64,000 bases of DNA from DSWT01 sp036845725 (GCA_036845725.1 DAIUDK010000005.1:1-64000); one strand, 5' to 3'. Shown: positions 51,310 through 59,293, counted from the first letter of the stretch. A program made the numbers and translations. Notes: a model not told the origin generated them from the sequence alone.

Positions 51310-52779
51310 TCACACCAACAGGGCCAGAGCCTGTGCTGTGTGCTGCACGGTCTCTTCTATCGGTGCGCCTTCCCATAGAATTTTCTGGAGCATATCCTGT
51401 AAAAATAGCGCGGCATGTAGATAATTGCCCATAAAAGGACGTGGACGCGCCAATTCGAGGAACGGGATGATATGCTTGAGCCACGGATGCTTGCTATTAC
51501 TTAGCTCTGCATTGATGGTGCGGTGTGGGGCGATTTGTAAATGTTCTTCACAGTAAGCCTTCAGCGCCTCCGGTGTGGAGACTTGTTTGAGTATTTCGGC
51601 ACACAACTCGCCCTCCGGCGACTGGCGTAAAATCGACCAACTAGTGCCACCCAACGACATTGCCTGTGGTGACGCTGTTGTTGGGCGCGGCGCCGGAATG
51701 AATCCCAGATGTGTGACTGCGTCTTCCTCCTCGGCCCAATCGGATTCGTCCTGGATGCGCGGCCATTCATACGTGCCGCCCAACGTCATCGGCGATAGGC
51801 CCTTGGCGAGATGAACGGTCACATCCCACCAGGTAAGGTCGATCATATTGGGTGGCAGGCACGCGCGCCGTTGTTTCGTGATCTGGCAGAGAAAGCGCAA
51901 TGCTGTGTAGATGGCCGGATCATCCAGTTTGAGTGCATCTGCACCGTTCATTGTTTGTGCCCCGGCGGTCCAGAGGAATGGAATCAGTAGATTGATGGCG
52001 GCTTCGCCGGCAGCCACGCTGATCGGAAAAACGACGGCGTATCGATTGTTGTACCTTTGTTGGACTTCTGGTAGTGCAAAATGATCGATAATTGCCAACC
52101 AGTCGTCCCAAGTTGCTGGGGGTGTGATCCCTTCAGCCTCGAACCAATCGCGCCGGTACCATAACCCGGAGACGTCGGCCTGCACCGGCACGCCGTAGAG
52201 TTGCCCATCAACAGTATTGTTCAGTGCGACGGGCGTTTCCAGGCTTTCGGTCAGTTCCTGCGCCCATTGCTTGTCCAGTTTTGCGAGCGGCGCGATGTAA
52301 CCAGAACGCGCGTAATCAGGGATCCACACGAAGTCCATCGGTGCGATATCCGGCGCTTCTCCCTGGGCAACCGCCCGCTGCAGTTGGCGGTGGAAATCGT
52401 TACGGGAGCACATCGTCACCTTGAGCTTGACTTCGCGGTCGGGATTGTGTAGGTTCCAGGCGTGAACAGCGCTTTCCATCGAACCGAGCCAGAACACGTC
52501 GTAGTGCGTTAGCACGTGGATGTCAGTTTGTCGTTCCAGGCGCTTGGAGACGCCGCCTGCTACAAAGGTGCCTTGTCCGGCACGACGATACAGAAAGCCT
52601 TCGCGGGCCAGTTCGGTTAGAGCCTGGCGGATGGGGGCGCGGCTCACGTTGTGCAACTCACATAATTCCATTTCAGTGGGCAAGCGATCGCCGGGCCGCA
52701 AAATGTTGGCTTCCATTTGCTGCTTGAAATGGAGTTTGAGTTGGTAATAGATTGGGACCGGAGAATTTCGATCAACCAT
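51310..52779 (-). CDS. GntR-type regulator fused to a solute-binding-protein domain
   Basis: 489 residues. Residues 1-75 are a GntR winged helix (YYQLKLHFKQQM, GDRLPTEMEL, VSRAPIRQALTELAREGFLY, RRAGQGTFV). Residues about 85-489 are a family 1 extracellular-solute-binding fold (GEAPDIAPMDFVWIPDYARS; DGQLYGVPVQADVSGLWYRR; EGITPPATWDDW) with no signal peptide, so the ligand is sensed in the cytosol. Most GntR regulators use UTRA, FCD or LacI-like domains instead. ATG 52779 gives the normal GntR N-terminus; GTG 52809 is in frame but has no better SD. It directly precedes the opp operon on the same strand, its probable target. Confidence 0.88.
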   Translation of the reverse strand: MVDRNSPVPIYYQLKLHFKQQMEANILRPGDRLPTEMELCELHNVSRAPIRQALTELAREGFLYRRAGQGTFVAGGVSKRLERQTDIHVLTHYDVFWLGSMESAVHAWNLHNPDREVKLKVTMCSRNDFHRQLQRAVAQGEAPDIAPMDFVWIPDYARSGYIAPLAKLDKQWAQELTESLETPVALNNTVDGQLYGVPVQADVSGLWYRRDWFEAEGITPPATWDDWLAIIDHFALPEVQQRYNNRYAVVFPISVAAGEAAINLLIPFLWTAGAQTMNGADALKLDDPAIYTALRFLCQITKQRRACLPPNMIDLTWWDVTVHLAKGLSPMTLGGTYEWPRIQDESDWAEEEDAVTHLGFIPAPRPTTASPQAMSLGGTSWSILRQSPEGELCAEILKQVSTPEALKAYCEEHLQIAPHRTINAELSNSKHPWLKHIIPFLELARPRPFMGNYLHAALFLQDMLQKILWEGAPIEETVQHTAQALALLV

Positions 52780-52828
52780 AAACGGCCTAACTTCTTTTGT
52801 GAAGGGCACTTTGGTATTTCTTTATAAC

Positions 52829-52857
52829 ATTATAACACTGCAATTATGCCATGTCAA
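52829..52857 (-). promoter_or_regulatory. consensus promoter of the GntR-SBP regulator
   Basis: On the minus strand TTGACA (complement of 52852-52857), a 17-bp spacer and TATAAT (complement of 52829-52834), both hexamers perfect. The -10 lies in a direct repeat of TATAACA, a possible autoregulatory site. Predicted transcription starts about 43 bases before ATG 52779. It is back to back with the homocitrate synthase promoter. Confidence 0.8.
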
Positions 52858-52877
52858 TAGGTCTGCTCGGGTCGTGG

Positions 52878-52905
52878 TTGACAATTTCTGATTTTACGCT
52901 AGAAT
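52878..52905 (+). promoter_or_regulatory. promoter of the homocitrate synthase attenuator
   Basis: TTGACA (52878-52883), a 16-bp spacer and TAGAAT (52900-52905). Transcription would begin near 52912, leaving a leader of about 190 bases before the ATG of homocitrate synthase. Confidence 0.75.
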
Positions 52906-52945
52906 TTTGGACAGTTTAACCCAATTCAGGATGAATGACTGAGAA

Positions 52946-53005
52946 ATGTGCCCAAATGTCATATCGATAATTGAACTGAGTGTTTCCAAGAAGCCGGACC
53001 GCTAG
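52946..53005 (+). CDS. lysine leader peptide
   Basis: A 19-codon ORF, MCPNVISIIELSVSKKPDR, ending at TAG 53003-53005. Two adjacent lysine codons (AAG AAG, 52988-52993) sit immediately before the first strand of the pause hairpin, and the stop codon lies in its loop and second strand. This is the geometry expected of an amino-acid attenuator, and the gene downstream makes the first intermediate of the alpha-aminoadipate lysine pathway. The SD is weak (AGGA 15-18 bases upstream, or GAG close to the ATG), which lowers certainty about translation. Confidence 0.7.
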   Translation: MCPNVISIIELSVSKKPDR

Positions 53006-53071
53006 GTCCGGAAATTCGTGTTGATAAGAACCGGCCCTAGTGATGGATAAACCCACTAGGGCCGGTTTTTT
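52994..53071 (+). terminator. transcription attenuator of homocitrate synthase
   Basis: Strand 1 CCGGACC (52994-53000) pairs with strand 2 GGTCCGG (53005-53011) to form the pause hairpin. Strand 3 (53029-53042) pairs perfectly over 14 bp with strand 4 (53054-53067), followed by a T6 run: a strong terminator. Strand 2 (GCTAGGTCCGG, 53001-53011) can instead pair with strand 3 (CCGGCCCTAGT, 53031-53041) at 10 of 11 positions, one of them G-T, giving an antiterminator. It is followed by AAGGAGGGG and the structural gene. Confidence 0.85.
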
Positions 53072-53104
53072 GTTGCTATCAGACTAATCTCAAGGAGGGG
53101 AGAA

Positions 53105-54247
53105 ATGACTTTGCAACAGTTTGCGATTATTGAATCAACATTAAGAGAGGGGGAGCAATTTGTAGGGGCGAGTTTCACGACGGCGCAGAAGCTCGAGATC
53201 GCGCGCCTACTGGACTCCTTTGGTGTGGAGTGCCTGGAGCTGACTTCGCCGTTGGCGTCACCGCAGAGCTACGAGGATGCGAAAGCTATCGCGCGCCTGG
53301 GGCTTAACTGCCGCATTCTCACACATATCCGTTGTTGCATTGAGGATGCACGCGTAGCGATTGAAACTGGCGTGGATGGCGTAGACGTCGTCATCGGCGC
53401 GTCGTCGATGTTGCGCGAGTTCAGCCACGGGAAGAGTATCGCGCAGATCATCGACATGGCACTGGAAGTGGTCGAATTCGTGCGGTCGCAGGGCGTGCGC
53501 GTGCGCTTCAGCACCGAGGACTCGTTCCGCAGCGATCCGCGCGATCTGTTCCGCATCTACGAGGCTGTGGACCGCATCGGTGTGCACCGTGTGGGCATCG
53601 CCGACACGGTCGGCGTGGCGACGCCGCGCCAGGTCTACGGTCTGGTGCGCGAACTGCGCGGGCGGGTAGCCTGCGATATCGAGTTCCACGGCCACAACGA
53701 CTCCGGCTGCGCTATCGCCAACGCTTACGAAGCGCTCGACGCGGGCGCGACGCATGTGGATACGACCGTGCTCGGTATCGGCGAGCGCAACGGCATCACG
53801 CCACTTGGCGGACTTATCGCGCGGCTGTACGCCACCGATCCGGCATCCGTCGCCAAATACGACTTACCCTTGCTGCGTACCATTGACACCACCATTGCGC
53901 AGATGGTCGGCGTGGATGTGCCGTTCAACAACTATATCACCGGCATCACTGCCTTTACCCACAAAGCCGGCATCCACGCGAAAGCCATCCTCAACAACCC
54001 GGAGACCTACGAGATTATCGACCCGCAGGCGTTTGGCTTGACCCGCTACGTCAGCATCGCCCACCGCCTCACGGGTTGGAACGCCATCAAGAATCGCGCC
54101 GAACAACTGGGTTTGGCGCTGGACGACGCGCACATCAAAACGATCACCGCGCACATCAAGGCACTGGCCGACGAAAAACTGATTTCGCTCTCCGACGTGG
54201 ATGCTATGCTGCTCCGTTGGGCCAACGGCGAAGGTGAAGCGGCTTGA
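53105..54247 (+). CDS. homocitrate synthase
   Basis: 380 residues of the homocitrate synthase/isopropylmalate synthase TIM-barrel family. It condenses 2-oxoglutarate and acetyl-CoA, the entry step of lysine synthesis via alpha-aminoadipate. Residues 8-18 read IESTLREGEQF, with Glu at the first metal position as recalled for fungal enzymes (bacterial Thermus enzymes have Asp). Metal ligands FHGHND are present, as are LGIGERNGITPLGG and AFTHKAGIHAKAI in the lid and C-terminal region. No other gene of the pathway is in the window. A strong SD AAGGAGGGG precedes the ATG. Expression is probably controlled by the lysine attenuator just upstream. Confidence 0.9.
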   Translation: MTLQQFAIIESTLREGEQFVGASFTTAQKLEIARLLDSFGVECLELTSPLASPQSYEDAKAIARLGLNCRILTHIRCCIEDARVAIETGVDGVDVVIGASSMLREFSHGKSIAQIIDMALEVVEFVRSQGVRVRFSTEDSFRSDPRDLFRIYEAVDRIGVHRVGIADTVGVATPRQVYGLVRELRGRVACDIEFHGHNDSGCAIANAYEALDAGATHVDTTVLGIGERNGITPLGGLIARLYATDPASVAKYDLPLLRTIDTTIAQMVGVDVPFNNYITGITAFTHKAGIHAKAILNNPETYEIIDPQAFGLTRYVSIAHRLTGWNAIKNRAEQLGLALDDAHIKTITAHIKALADEKLISLSDVDAMLLRWANGEGEAA

Positions 54248-54280
54248 CTTTGTTCGAAATTACGGACAATTAACGCGGAA

Positions 54281-54370
54281 TACTTGTGGATGCAGATTTT
54301 CGCAGATTGACGCAGATTTTTCGTTTGGTTATTTTATCCGCGAAAATCAGCATCGATCTGCGTCTGTTGA
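54281..54370. repeat. CGCAGATTGACGCAGAT-type intergenic repeat
   Basis: GATGCAGATTTTCGCAGATT then GACGCAGATTTTTCG, and on the other side CCGCGAAAATCAGCATCGATCTGCGTCTG, form imperfect complementary arms. This fills most of the 136-base gap between homocitrate synthase and the acetyltransferase and ends at the SD of the latter. Confidence 0.6.
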
Positions 54371-54383
54371 TATAGGAGGCAGC

Positions 54384-54950
54384 ATGGATCTATGGCAAGG
54401 ACAGCGGGTGCGGCTGCGTGGTGTGGAGCCAGGTGATGCCAATACCTTCTTCGCGTGGCGTGACAGCGATATGGAGCGCTTTACGGATTTTGTACGTTTC
54501 CCTGATTCGTTGGAAGCGACCCGCAAGCATTTCGAGAAGATGGCGTTGCCAGAGTTGAAGGACGATGCCTTCGATTTCATCATTGAGAACGAAGCTGGAG
54601 AAGTCGTCGGTATCATCAATTCTCACACCTGTGACCGGCGGGTAGGGTGCTTTATGTACGGCCTGGCGATCGGTCCGGCTTATCGCCGGCATGGCTATGC
54701 CTCCGAGGCGATTCTCCTGCTGCTACGCTATTTCTTCGACGAACTTAACTACCAGAAGGTCAGCGCCACTGTCTACAGCAATAATGAAGCTTCGCAGCGC
54801 CTTCACGAGCGTCTGGGCTTCACGTTGGAAGGTCGCATCCGCCGCGTTGTCTTCACGCTAGGCCAGCACTTCGACGAACTTCACTACGGGATGACGGTGG
54901 AAGAGTATCGGGCGAATGAGCGAATGGGCGAATCAGCGAATGGTGAATAG
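54384..54950 (+). CDS. GNAT-family acetyltransferase (RimJ/RimL-like)
   Basis: 188 residues. The GNAT core runs from about residue 8 to 160 with the acetyl-CoA loop AIGPAYRRHGYASEA (near 95), then VYSNNEASQRLHERLGFTLEG. It probably acetylates an amine on a protein N-terminus, ribosomal protein or small molecule; the target cannot be told. ATG 54384 follows GGAGG. The last residues (NERMGESANGE) are encoded by a GCGAATG-type repeat that also supplies the stop. Confidence 0.88.
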   Translation: MDLWQGQRVRLRGVEPGDANTFFAWRDSDMERFTDFVRFPDSLEATRKHFEKMALPELKDDAFDFIIENEAGEVVGIINSHTCDRRVGCFMYGLAIGPAYRRHGYASEAILLLLRYFFDELNYQKVSATVYSNNEASQRLHERLGFTLEGRIRRVVFTLGQHFDELHYGMTVEEYRANERMGESANGE

Positions 54951-54955
54951 ACGAA
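54911..54955. repeat. GCGAATG tandem repeat at the end of the acetyltransferase
   Basis: GGGCGAATGAGCGAATGGGC followed by GAATCAGCGAATGGTGAATAG. An inverted copy lies at 56236-56276 at the end of the glycosyltransferase. The array encodes the C-terminal tail and stop of the acetyltransferase. Confidence 0.65.
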
Positions 54956-55005
54956 TCGAGTTCCTGGTTCGCAATACTTCATCCCAATTACCGATTACCC
55001 ATCCA

Positions 55006-56181
55006 TCACGCCTTGCGCCGAAAGACGATGGGCAGCAGTGGCAGGGCGAACACGTTGACCGCAGCGATGACGGCGAATGTCCAGCGGAAGCCGATTTTAA
55101 CTGTCAACCCGCCGCCGACGGCCATGCCGACGCCTTGCGCCACGTTCGTCACCGCCATCAGGATGGAGAACATCGACGCGGCGATGCGTGGGTCGGTGTA
55201 GTTCATCGATAGCGCGTAGTAGAGCGTCTGGCAGACGCCGTAGGCCAGCCCGAAGACCGCGACCACCGGCCACGCCAGCAGCGTATTGGGCGTTAGTGCC
55301 AGCGCCAGCACCGCAACGAAGGTGACGCCCAGCGCCGTGAGCACTGCGTTGCAGTTGCCAAGCCGTTTGATGAATGCGCCACCGACCACCCCACCGAGCA
55401 CCGCACCGATGCCCCACACCGTTGTTATCAACCCGGCAGTACTCAGTGCGATGCCGAACTCCGTCTCCAGGAACGGATTGACCATCTGGTTGGCTCCGGC
55501 AATGATGAAGAAGATGACGAAGCCCAGCCCAGCCAGCGCGAGGACGTGGCCGTGTTTGAACGCGCGGAACGCGCCCCAATCGAATGTGCGCTCGACGGGC
55601 CGTGTAGCTTCGCGCAGCCGCGACACCATCGGCAGCGGGAGCAGTGTGAAGATCGCCAGTAGCCAGAAGACGGCCAGCCAGGAAACGTGTTCGGCCAGCA
55701 GCCCCACGATGGAGGCGGTGATAACCACGCCGAGCGAGCGCCCGCCCACCATGTAACTCTGGATAACACTGTGCTCTTCCTCAGGAATGACGTCCAGCGC
55801 GAGGCCGTCGGTGCAGGTATCGTAAAGCGCCATCGCCATCTGCAAGACAAACGCCAGCGCGACAAAGCCCCAATACGCCCCCGCCGGGTCGATGAACGGC
55901 GCGGCAATCAGACAGAGCGCTTGGATTGCCAACCCGATCACGATGTACGGTTTGCGATGTCCCAGGCCGAACAGGTTCACCTTGTCGCTCAACATCCCCA
56001 GGAAGATTTTGATGACGAAGGGGACCAGCGCGATGGAAGCGAAAATACCCACGTCGCCCATCGTCAGTCCCTTGGAAAGGAAGTAGATGGCGTTGAGCGC
56101 CGTAAAATAGCTCAACACCGTCCCCTGGGCAAAATAAAGCAGCGCGAACATCAGGTAAGATGGGCGTTCCTGGTTTGACAT
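55006..56181 (-). CDS. major facilitator superfamily transporter
   Basis: 391 residues with about twelve hydrophobic helices in two halves. The loop between helices 2 and 3 reads GMLSDKVNLFGLGHRKPY, a variant of the MFS GxxxDRxGRR motif, and DTCTDGLALDV stands in helix 4. The sequence resembles AmpG/folate-biopterin type MFS members more than sugar or drug exporters, so the substrate is open. CGGAGG precedes the ATG. It is a single gene between two repeats. Confidence 0.85.
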   Translation of the reverse strand: MSNQERPSYLMFALLYFAQGTVLSYFTALNAIYFLSKGLTMGDVGIFASIALVPFVIKIFLGMLSDKVNLFGLGHRKPYIVIGLAIQALCLIAAPFIDPAGAYWGFVALAFVLQMAMALYDTCTDGLALDVIPEEEHSVIQSYMVGGRSLGVVITASIVGLLAEHVSWLAVFWLLAIFTLLPLPMVSRLREATRPVERTFDWGAFRAFKHGHVLALAGLGFVIFFIIAGANQMVNPFLETEFGIALSTAGLITTVWGIGAVLGGVVGGAFIKRLGNCNAVLTALGVTFVAVLALALTPNTLLAWPVVAVFGLAYGVCQTLYYALSMNYTDPRIAASMFSILMAVTNVAQGVGMAVGGGLTVKIGFRWTFAVIAAVNVFALPLLPIVFRRKA

Positions 56182-56235
56182 AAGTTCCTCCGTGATGCGT
56201 GACTAGGGATTGATAATCGGTAACCGGTAATCCGT

Positions 56236-56276
56236 GATTCACCATTCGCCGATTCGCTCATTCGCCCATTCGCAAT
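56236..56276. repeat. inverted copy of the GCGAATG repeat at the glycosyltransferase end
   Basis: ATTCACCATTCGCCGATTCG then CTCATTCGCCCATTCGCAATC, the complement of the array at 54911-54955. It supplies the last codons (MGE) and stop of the glycosyltransferase gene. Confidence 0.65.
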
Positions 56277-57193
56277 CTGCTCTTGAGCACCTGCCGGTAG
56301 GCGGTGATGCGGGCGGCGCGCAGGTCGCGGCGGTGACCGATGAGCCATTTCGCGCCTTCGACGCCGATTTGCCAGACGTATTGGGCGAGCAGCCAGAGGC
56401 GCAGGCATTCGGCGATGATGTTGCCATGGTACTTGTGCGTGTAGCGAACTTTGCTTGACTGAAAGTAGATGTGCCGTGCAGCGACGACTTGCTCGCTGCT
56501 TTTCCCCTCGTGGTGGATGATGCGGGCTTCCGGGAAATAGACCACGCGCCATCCGGCTTCCCGGATGCGGCGGCACCAATCCAGTTCTTCGGAGTACATA
56601 AAGAAGCCTTCGTCCATGCCGCCGACCTGCGCGACGGTTTCGCGACGTGTCAGCATCGCCGCCCCGGTGATCCAATCCACGCCTTGAATGGCATCATCTG
56701 GCTGTTCCTGTGCGTAGTAATAACGCAGCAGCTTGCGCGGGGTCAGTTTTTCCAGCCAGGTGCTTTCGAGAAAGAGTATCGGTAGGGGGGGGAAGCGGCG
56801 ACGCGAGGATTGCACGCTGCCATCGGGATTGCGCAGCTGCGGCCCGACCATGCCCACGTCGGGGTATGCTTGAAGATACGCCACCATACGCGGCAGCGCA
56901 TCGTCGATAATTTCGGTGTCGGGGTTGAGCAGCAACAGAAAGTCGCCTGTGGCGGCGGTGAGCCCTTGGTTGTTACCGCCTGTGAACCCGCGATTCTCGG
57001 TGTTGGCGATCACAATGACTTCCGGGAAGTTTTCGCGCAGCATCGTGACACTGTCATCGCGGGAGGCATTGTCCACCACGATGATTTCCAACCCGGATTG
57101 CTCGCTCCACGAGGCATAGACAGACGTGATGGCGCGTTGCAGCAGGTCGCGCACGTTCCAGTTCACGATAATGATGGACAGAACGGCGCTCAT
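56258..57193 (-). CDS. family 2 glycosyltransferase
   Basis: 311 residues. A GT-A fold with SIIIVNWN (6-13), IIVVDNAS and the DxD-like LLLNPDTEI (near 92). The acceptor-side motif GAAMLTRRE and EELDWCRRIREAGW resemble rhamnosyltransferase-type enzymes of cell-surface polysaccharide synthesis. No transmembrane segment except a hydrophobic helix near the C-terminus. It starts 6 bases after the polyprenyl synthase stop, so the pair is co-transcribed and may use a polyprenyl-linked sugar route (inference). The C-terminal MGE comes from a repeat. Confidence 0.9.
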   Translation of the reverse strand: MSAVLSIIIVNWNVRDLLQRAITSVYASWSEQSGLEIIVVDNASRDDSVTMLRENFPEVIVIANTENRGFTGGNNQGLTAATGDFLLLLNPDTEIIDDALPRMVAYLQAYPDVGMVGPQLRNPDGSVQSSRRRFPPLPILFLESTWLEKLTPRKLLRYYYAQEQPDDAIQGVDWITGAAMLTRRETVAQVGGMDEGFFMYSEELDWCRRIREAGWRVVYFPEARIIHHEGKSSEQVVAARHIYFQSSKVRYTHKYHGNIIAECLRLWLLAQYVWQIGVEGAKWLIGHRRDLRAARITAYRQVLKSRLRMGE

Positions 57194-57199
57194 CGTGAT

Positions 57200-58198
57200 C
57201 TAGTATTGCCGTTGCACGGCGAAAGCGGCGATTTCTTGCATGGCCCGGCGGTAGGGCGTGTCGGGGTAAGCGTCAAGGAGCGCCTGCGCTTCTGCGCTGC
57301 GCGTCTCGGCCTGCTGCATGGCCCACTCGGCGGCGTCCGACCGGCGCAGATCGGTAATGAGCGCCTGGATGGTCTGCTCATTGCGCGCGTGCTCATTGTG
57401 CCCGCGCACATTCCCCGCGCGCGCGAGGACCGTTTTCAGGCGCAGATCATCAGGGTGGCCGTGGAAGTAATGCAGCACCGGCAGGGTGATGATGCCCTGG
57501 CGCAGGTCGCCACCCAACGGTTTGCCGAGTGTGGCCTCGTCGCCCATAAAATCGAGCACGTCATCAACGATTTGGAAGGCCTCACCGAGGAGTTTGCCGA
57601 ACGTCCTTAACCTCTGTGCGTCGGCCTCGGCCCGCTGCGCCATCAGCGGGCCGATTTCCGCGGCAAGGACAAAGAGAGAGGCGGTTTTGGAGAAGATGCG
57701 GTTGTAGTAGTCGGCTTCAGTGGGGAGTTGGTTGCGATTGGCGAACATCTGGTTCAGCTCACCCTTGCAAATAACTGTCAGTGTTTTGGAGAAATGCTCG
57801 ACCAGCTTGAGGTTCTGGCTGCGCGTTGCCAGTTCGGCAGCCCAGGCAAAAGCCACGTCGCCGGTCAAGACGGTTGTTGTGGCACTCCATTGGGCATTCA
57901 GTGTTTGTTTACCCCGCCGCATCAGGGCGTTATCGATCAGATCATCGTGAATCAGGGTCGCGGTGTGGAGCATCTCGACGGCTGCAGCGACGGGAATGGC
58001 GCTTGTTGTGTCTGCGTCAAACATATGGGCCGACAGCAGCGTCAATGCCGGGCGCAGCCGCTTGCCGCCGTTGATAATCGCCGTCAGCGCGGGTGCAATG
58101 GGATCGGGGAGGCGTTGTTGGATTTCAAGCATGGTTGCGTGAACGGGCGGCAGCTCATCCCGCAATGTCGTGATGTACTGTAATTCCTCTAGTTTCAT
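57200..58198 (-). CDS. trans-polyprenyl diphosphate synthase
   Basis: 332 residues. The first Asp-rich motif is DDLID (near residue 88) followed by MRRGK. The second is DDVLD (near 215) followed by GKPLGGDLRQG. It condenses isopentenyl diphosphate with allylic diphosphates to give a long-chain product for quinones or carriers. The FARM has DDxxD without the two-residue insertion, consistent with a long-chain bacterial enzyme. Residues 4-5 before the FARM are Leu-Ile, not bulky aromatics, which also favours longer chains. The start is uncertain: ATG 58198 abuts AGAAGGA, while GTG 58216 lacks an SD. Confidence 0.9.
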   Translation of the reverse strand: MKLEELQYITTLRDELPPVHATMLEIQQRLPDPIAPALTAIINGGKRLRPALTLLSAHMFDADTTSAIPVAAAVEMLHTATLIHDDLIDNALMRRGKQTLNAQWSATTTVLTGDVAFAWAAELATRSQNLKLVEHFSKTLTVICKGELNQMFANRNQLPTEADYYNRIFSKTASLFVLAAEIGPLMAQRAEADAQRLRTFGKLLGEAFQIVDDVLDFMGDEATLGKPLGGDLRQGIITLPVLHYFHGHPDDLRLKTVLARAGNVRGHNEHARNEQTIQALITDLRRSDAAEWAMQQAETRSAEAQALLDAYPDTPYRRAMQEIAAFAVQRQY

Positions 58199-58228
58199 TC
58201 CTTCTCGCGCTGGCACTGGATTGTGTCC

Positions 58229-58234
58229 ATTATA
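58229..58234 (-). promoter_or_regulatory. -10 element for the polyprenyl synthase gene
   Basis: On the minus strand TGATATAATGG holds an extended -10 (TGATATAAT). No good -35 is visible. It lies about 30 bases before the start codon. Confidence 0.5.
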
Positions 58235-58290
58235 TCACACTCGTTGGCGGATTGAGCAGATTAAAAGCGGATTAAGAAGACGAAAATTTA

Positions 58291-59112
58291 CTAATTCGTT
58301 TGTGCGCACAACCGAAATAGACATTGCGCATTTGTTGTGGCTGCAGCAGCCAGGGTTTCTGTCTCAAGTTCCTTCAGTACAGCAATACGCTCCGCGATAT
58401 ACGTAAGGTGGGCCGGTTCGTTACGCTGCCCGCGATAGGGATGTGGAGTGAGATAGGGCGCATCGGTTTCTAATAACAGTCGTTCCAGCGGAACCTGCCG
58501 GGCGACTTCATGGAGTCCGGTGGCTTTCTCGAATGTCACCGGGCCATCCATACCGATGTACAAATTCAATGCCAGCGCCTCCGGTAACAGTGCCGACCCG
58601 GCGGCGTAGGCATGGAGTGTCCCAGTGCGTTCTGGGTGATCGTGTATCCAGGCGCTTAGGATGGCGAGGATGTCGGCGTGGGCATCCCGGTCGTGGAGGA
58701 TGACCGGCAGCGATAGCTCGGCGGCGAGCGCCAACTGCGCTTCGAGGGCAGCGCACTGCTGTGACGGATTTGCGCAGGGCCAACCGCGATTGGGGATGTT
58801 CGGCCAGTAATAGTCCAGGCCAATCTCGCCGATAGCGACGACGCGCGGATGGGCGGCCAGTTCGCGCAACTCGGCCAGCGTTGCAGGTGTGAGGCTATCG
58901 GCCTCGGTTGGATGGATGCCGACAGCGACGTAGAGCGCGCAAGGTGTATCTGCGTAGCGTTCTGCCAACGCGATGGCGGCGCGGCTGTCTTCAAGCGTGC
59001 TGCCGGGCATAATGACGGCGGTCACGCCACGTTCGGTGGCGCGCGCCAGCGTCGCGTCCAGGTCATCCGCGAACCGGGTATGGTGCAAGTGAGCATGTGT
59101 GTCAATCAACAT
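58291..59112 (-). CDS. TatD-family metal-dependent hydrolase
   Basis: 273 residues, an amidohydrolase-type TIM barrel for which DNase activity is known in relatives. Metal ligands visible are DTHAHL (4-9), GEIGLDYYW (near 95), LPVILHDRDAH (near 135) and the final ETDAPYLTPHPYRGQRNEP (near 215). A roughly 18-residue proline-rich insertion (NIPNRGWPCANPS) follows GLDYYW and is unusual. TATAAT lies only 8 bases before ATG 59112, so the mRNA may be leaderless. It is divergent from lon. Confidence 0.92.
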   Translation of the reverse strand: MLIDTHAHLHHTRFADDLDATLARATERGVTAVIMPGSTLEDSRAAIALAERYADTPCALYVAVGIHPTEADSLTPATLAELRELAAHPRVVAIGEIGLDYYWPNIPNRGWPCANPSQQCAALEAQLALAAELSLPVILHDRDAHADILAILSAWIHDHPERTGTLHAYAAGSALLPEALALNLYIGMDGPVTFEKATGLHEVARQVPLERLLLETDAPYLTPHPYRGQRNEPAHLTYIAERIAVLKELETETLAAAATTNAQCLFRLCAQTN

Positions 59113-59120
59113 CGGGGTGG

Positions 59121-59126
59121 ATTATA
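59121..59126 (-). promoter_or_regulatory. -10 element abutting the tatD start (leaderless candidate)
   Basis: On the minus strand GTGTATAATCCACCCCGATG: TATAAT ends 8 bases before the ATG, which places the likely transcription start at or next to the start codon. No SD is present. The -35 region is poor. Confidence 0.5.
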
Positions 59127-59181
59127 CACTTTTTCGATGATTTATCTACGTGCCTCTTATGAAAATCTAATATGAGTGTGT

Positions 59182-59187
59182 TATAAT
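59182..59187 (+). promoter_or_regulatory. -10 element for lon
   Basis: GTGTGTTATAATCCC contains an extended -10 (TGTTATAAT) almost identical to that of secG. There is no convincing -35. The leader of about 100 bases has no recognisable heat-shock CIRCE element. Confidence 0.5.
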
Positions 59188-59293
59188 CCCTTAAGCTGAA
59201 GCTATGTGTGCTATCTGATCGCCGGGTTGTAATCCGGCGCGAGCATCCAAAAGTTGATTATTGACTTTGGACTTATCTTAACTGGAGGGCTAG

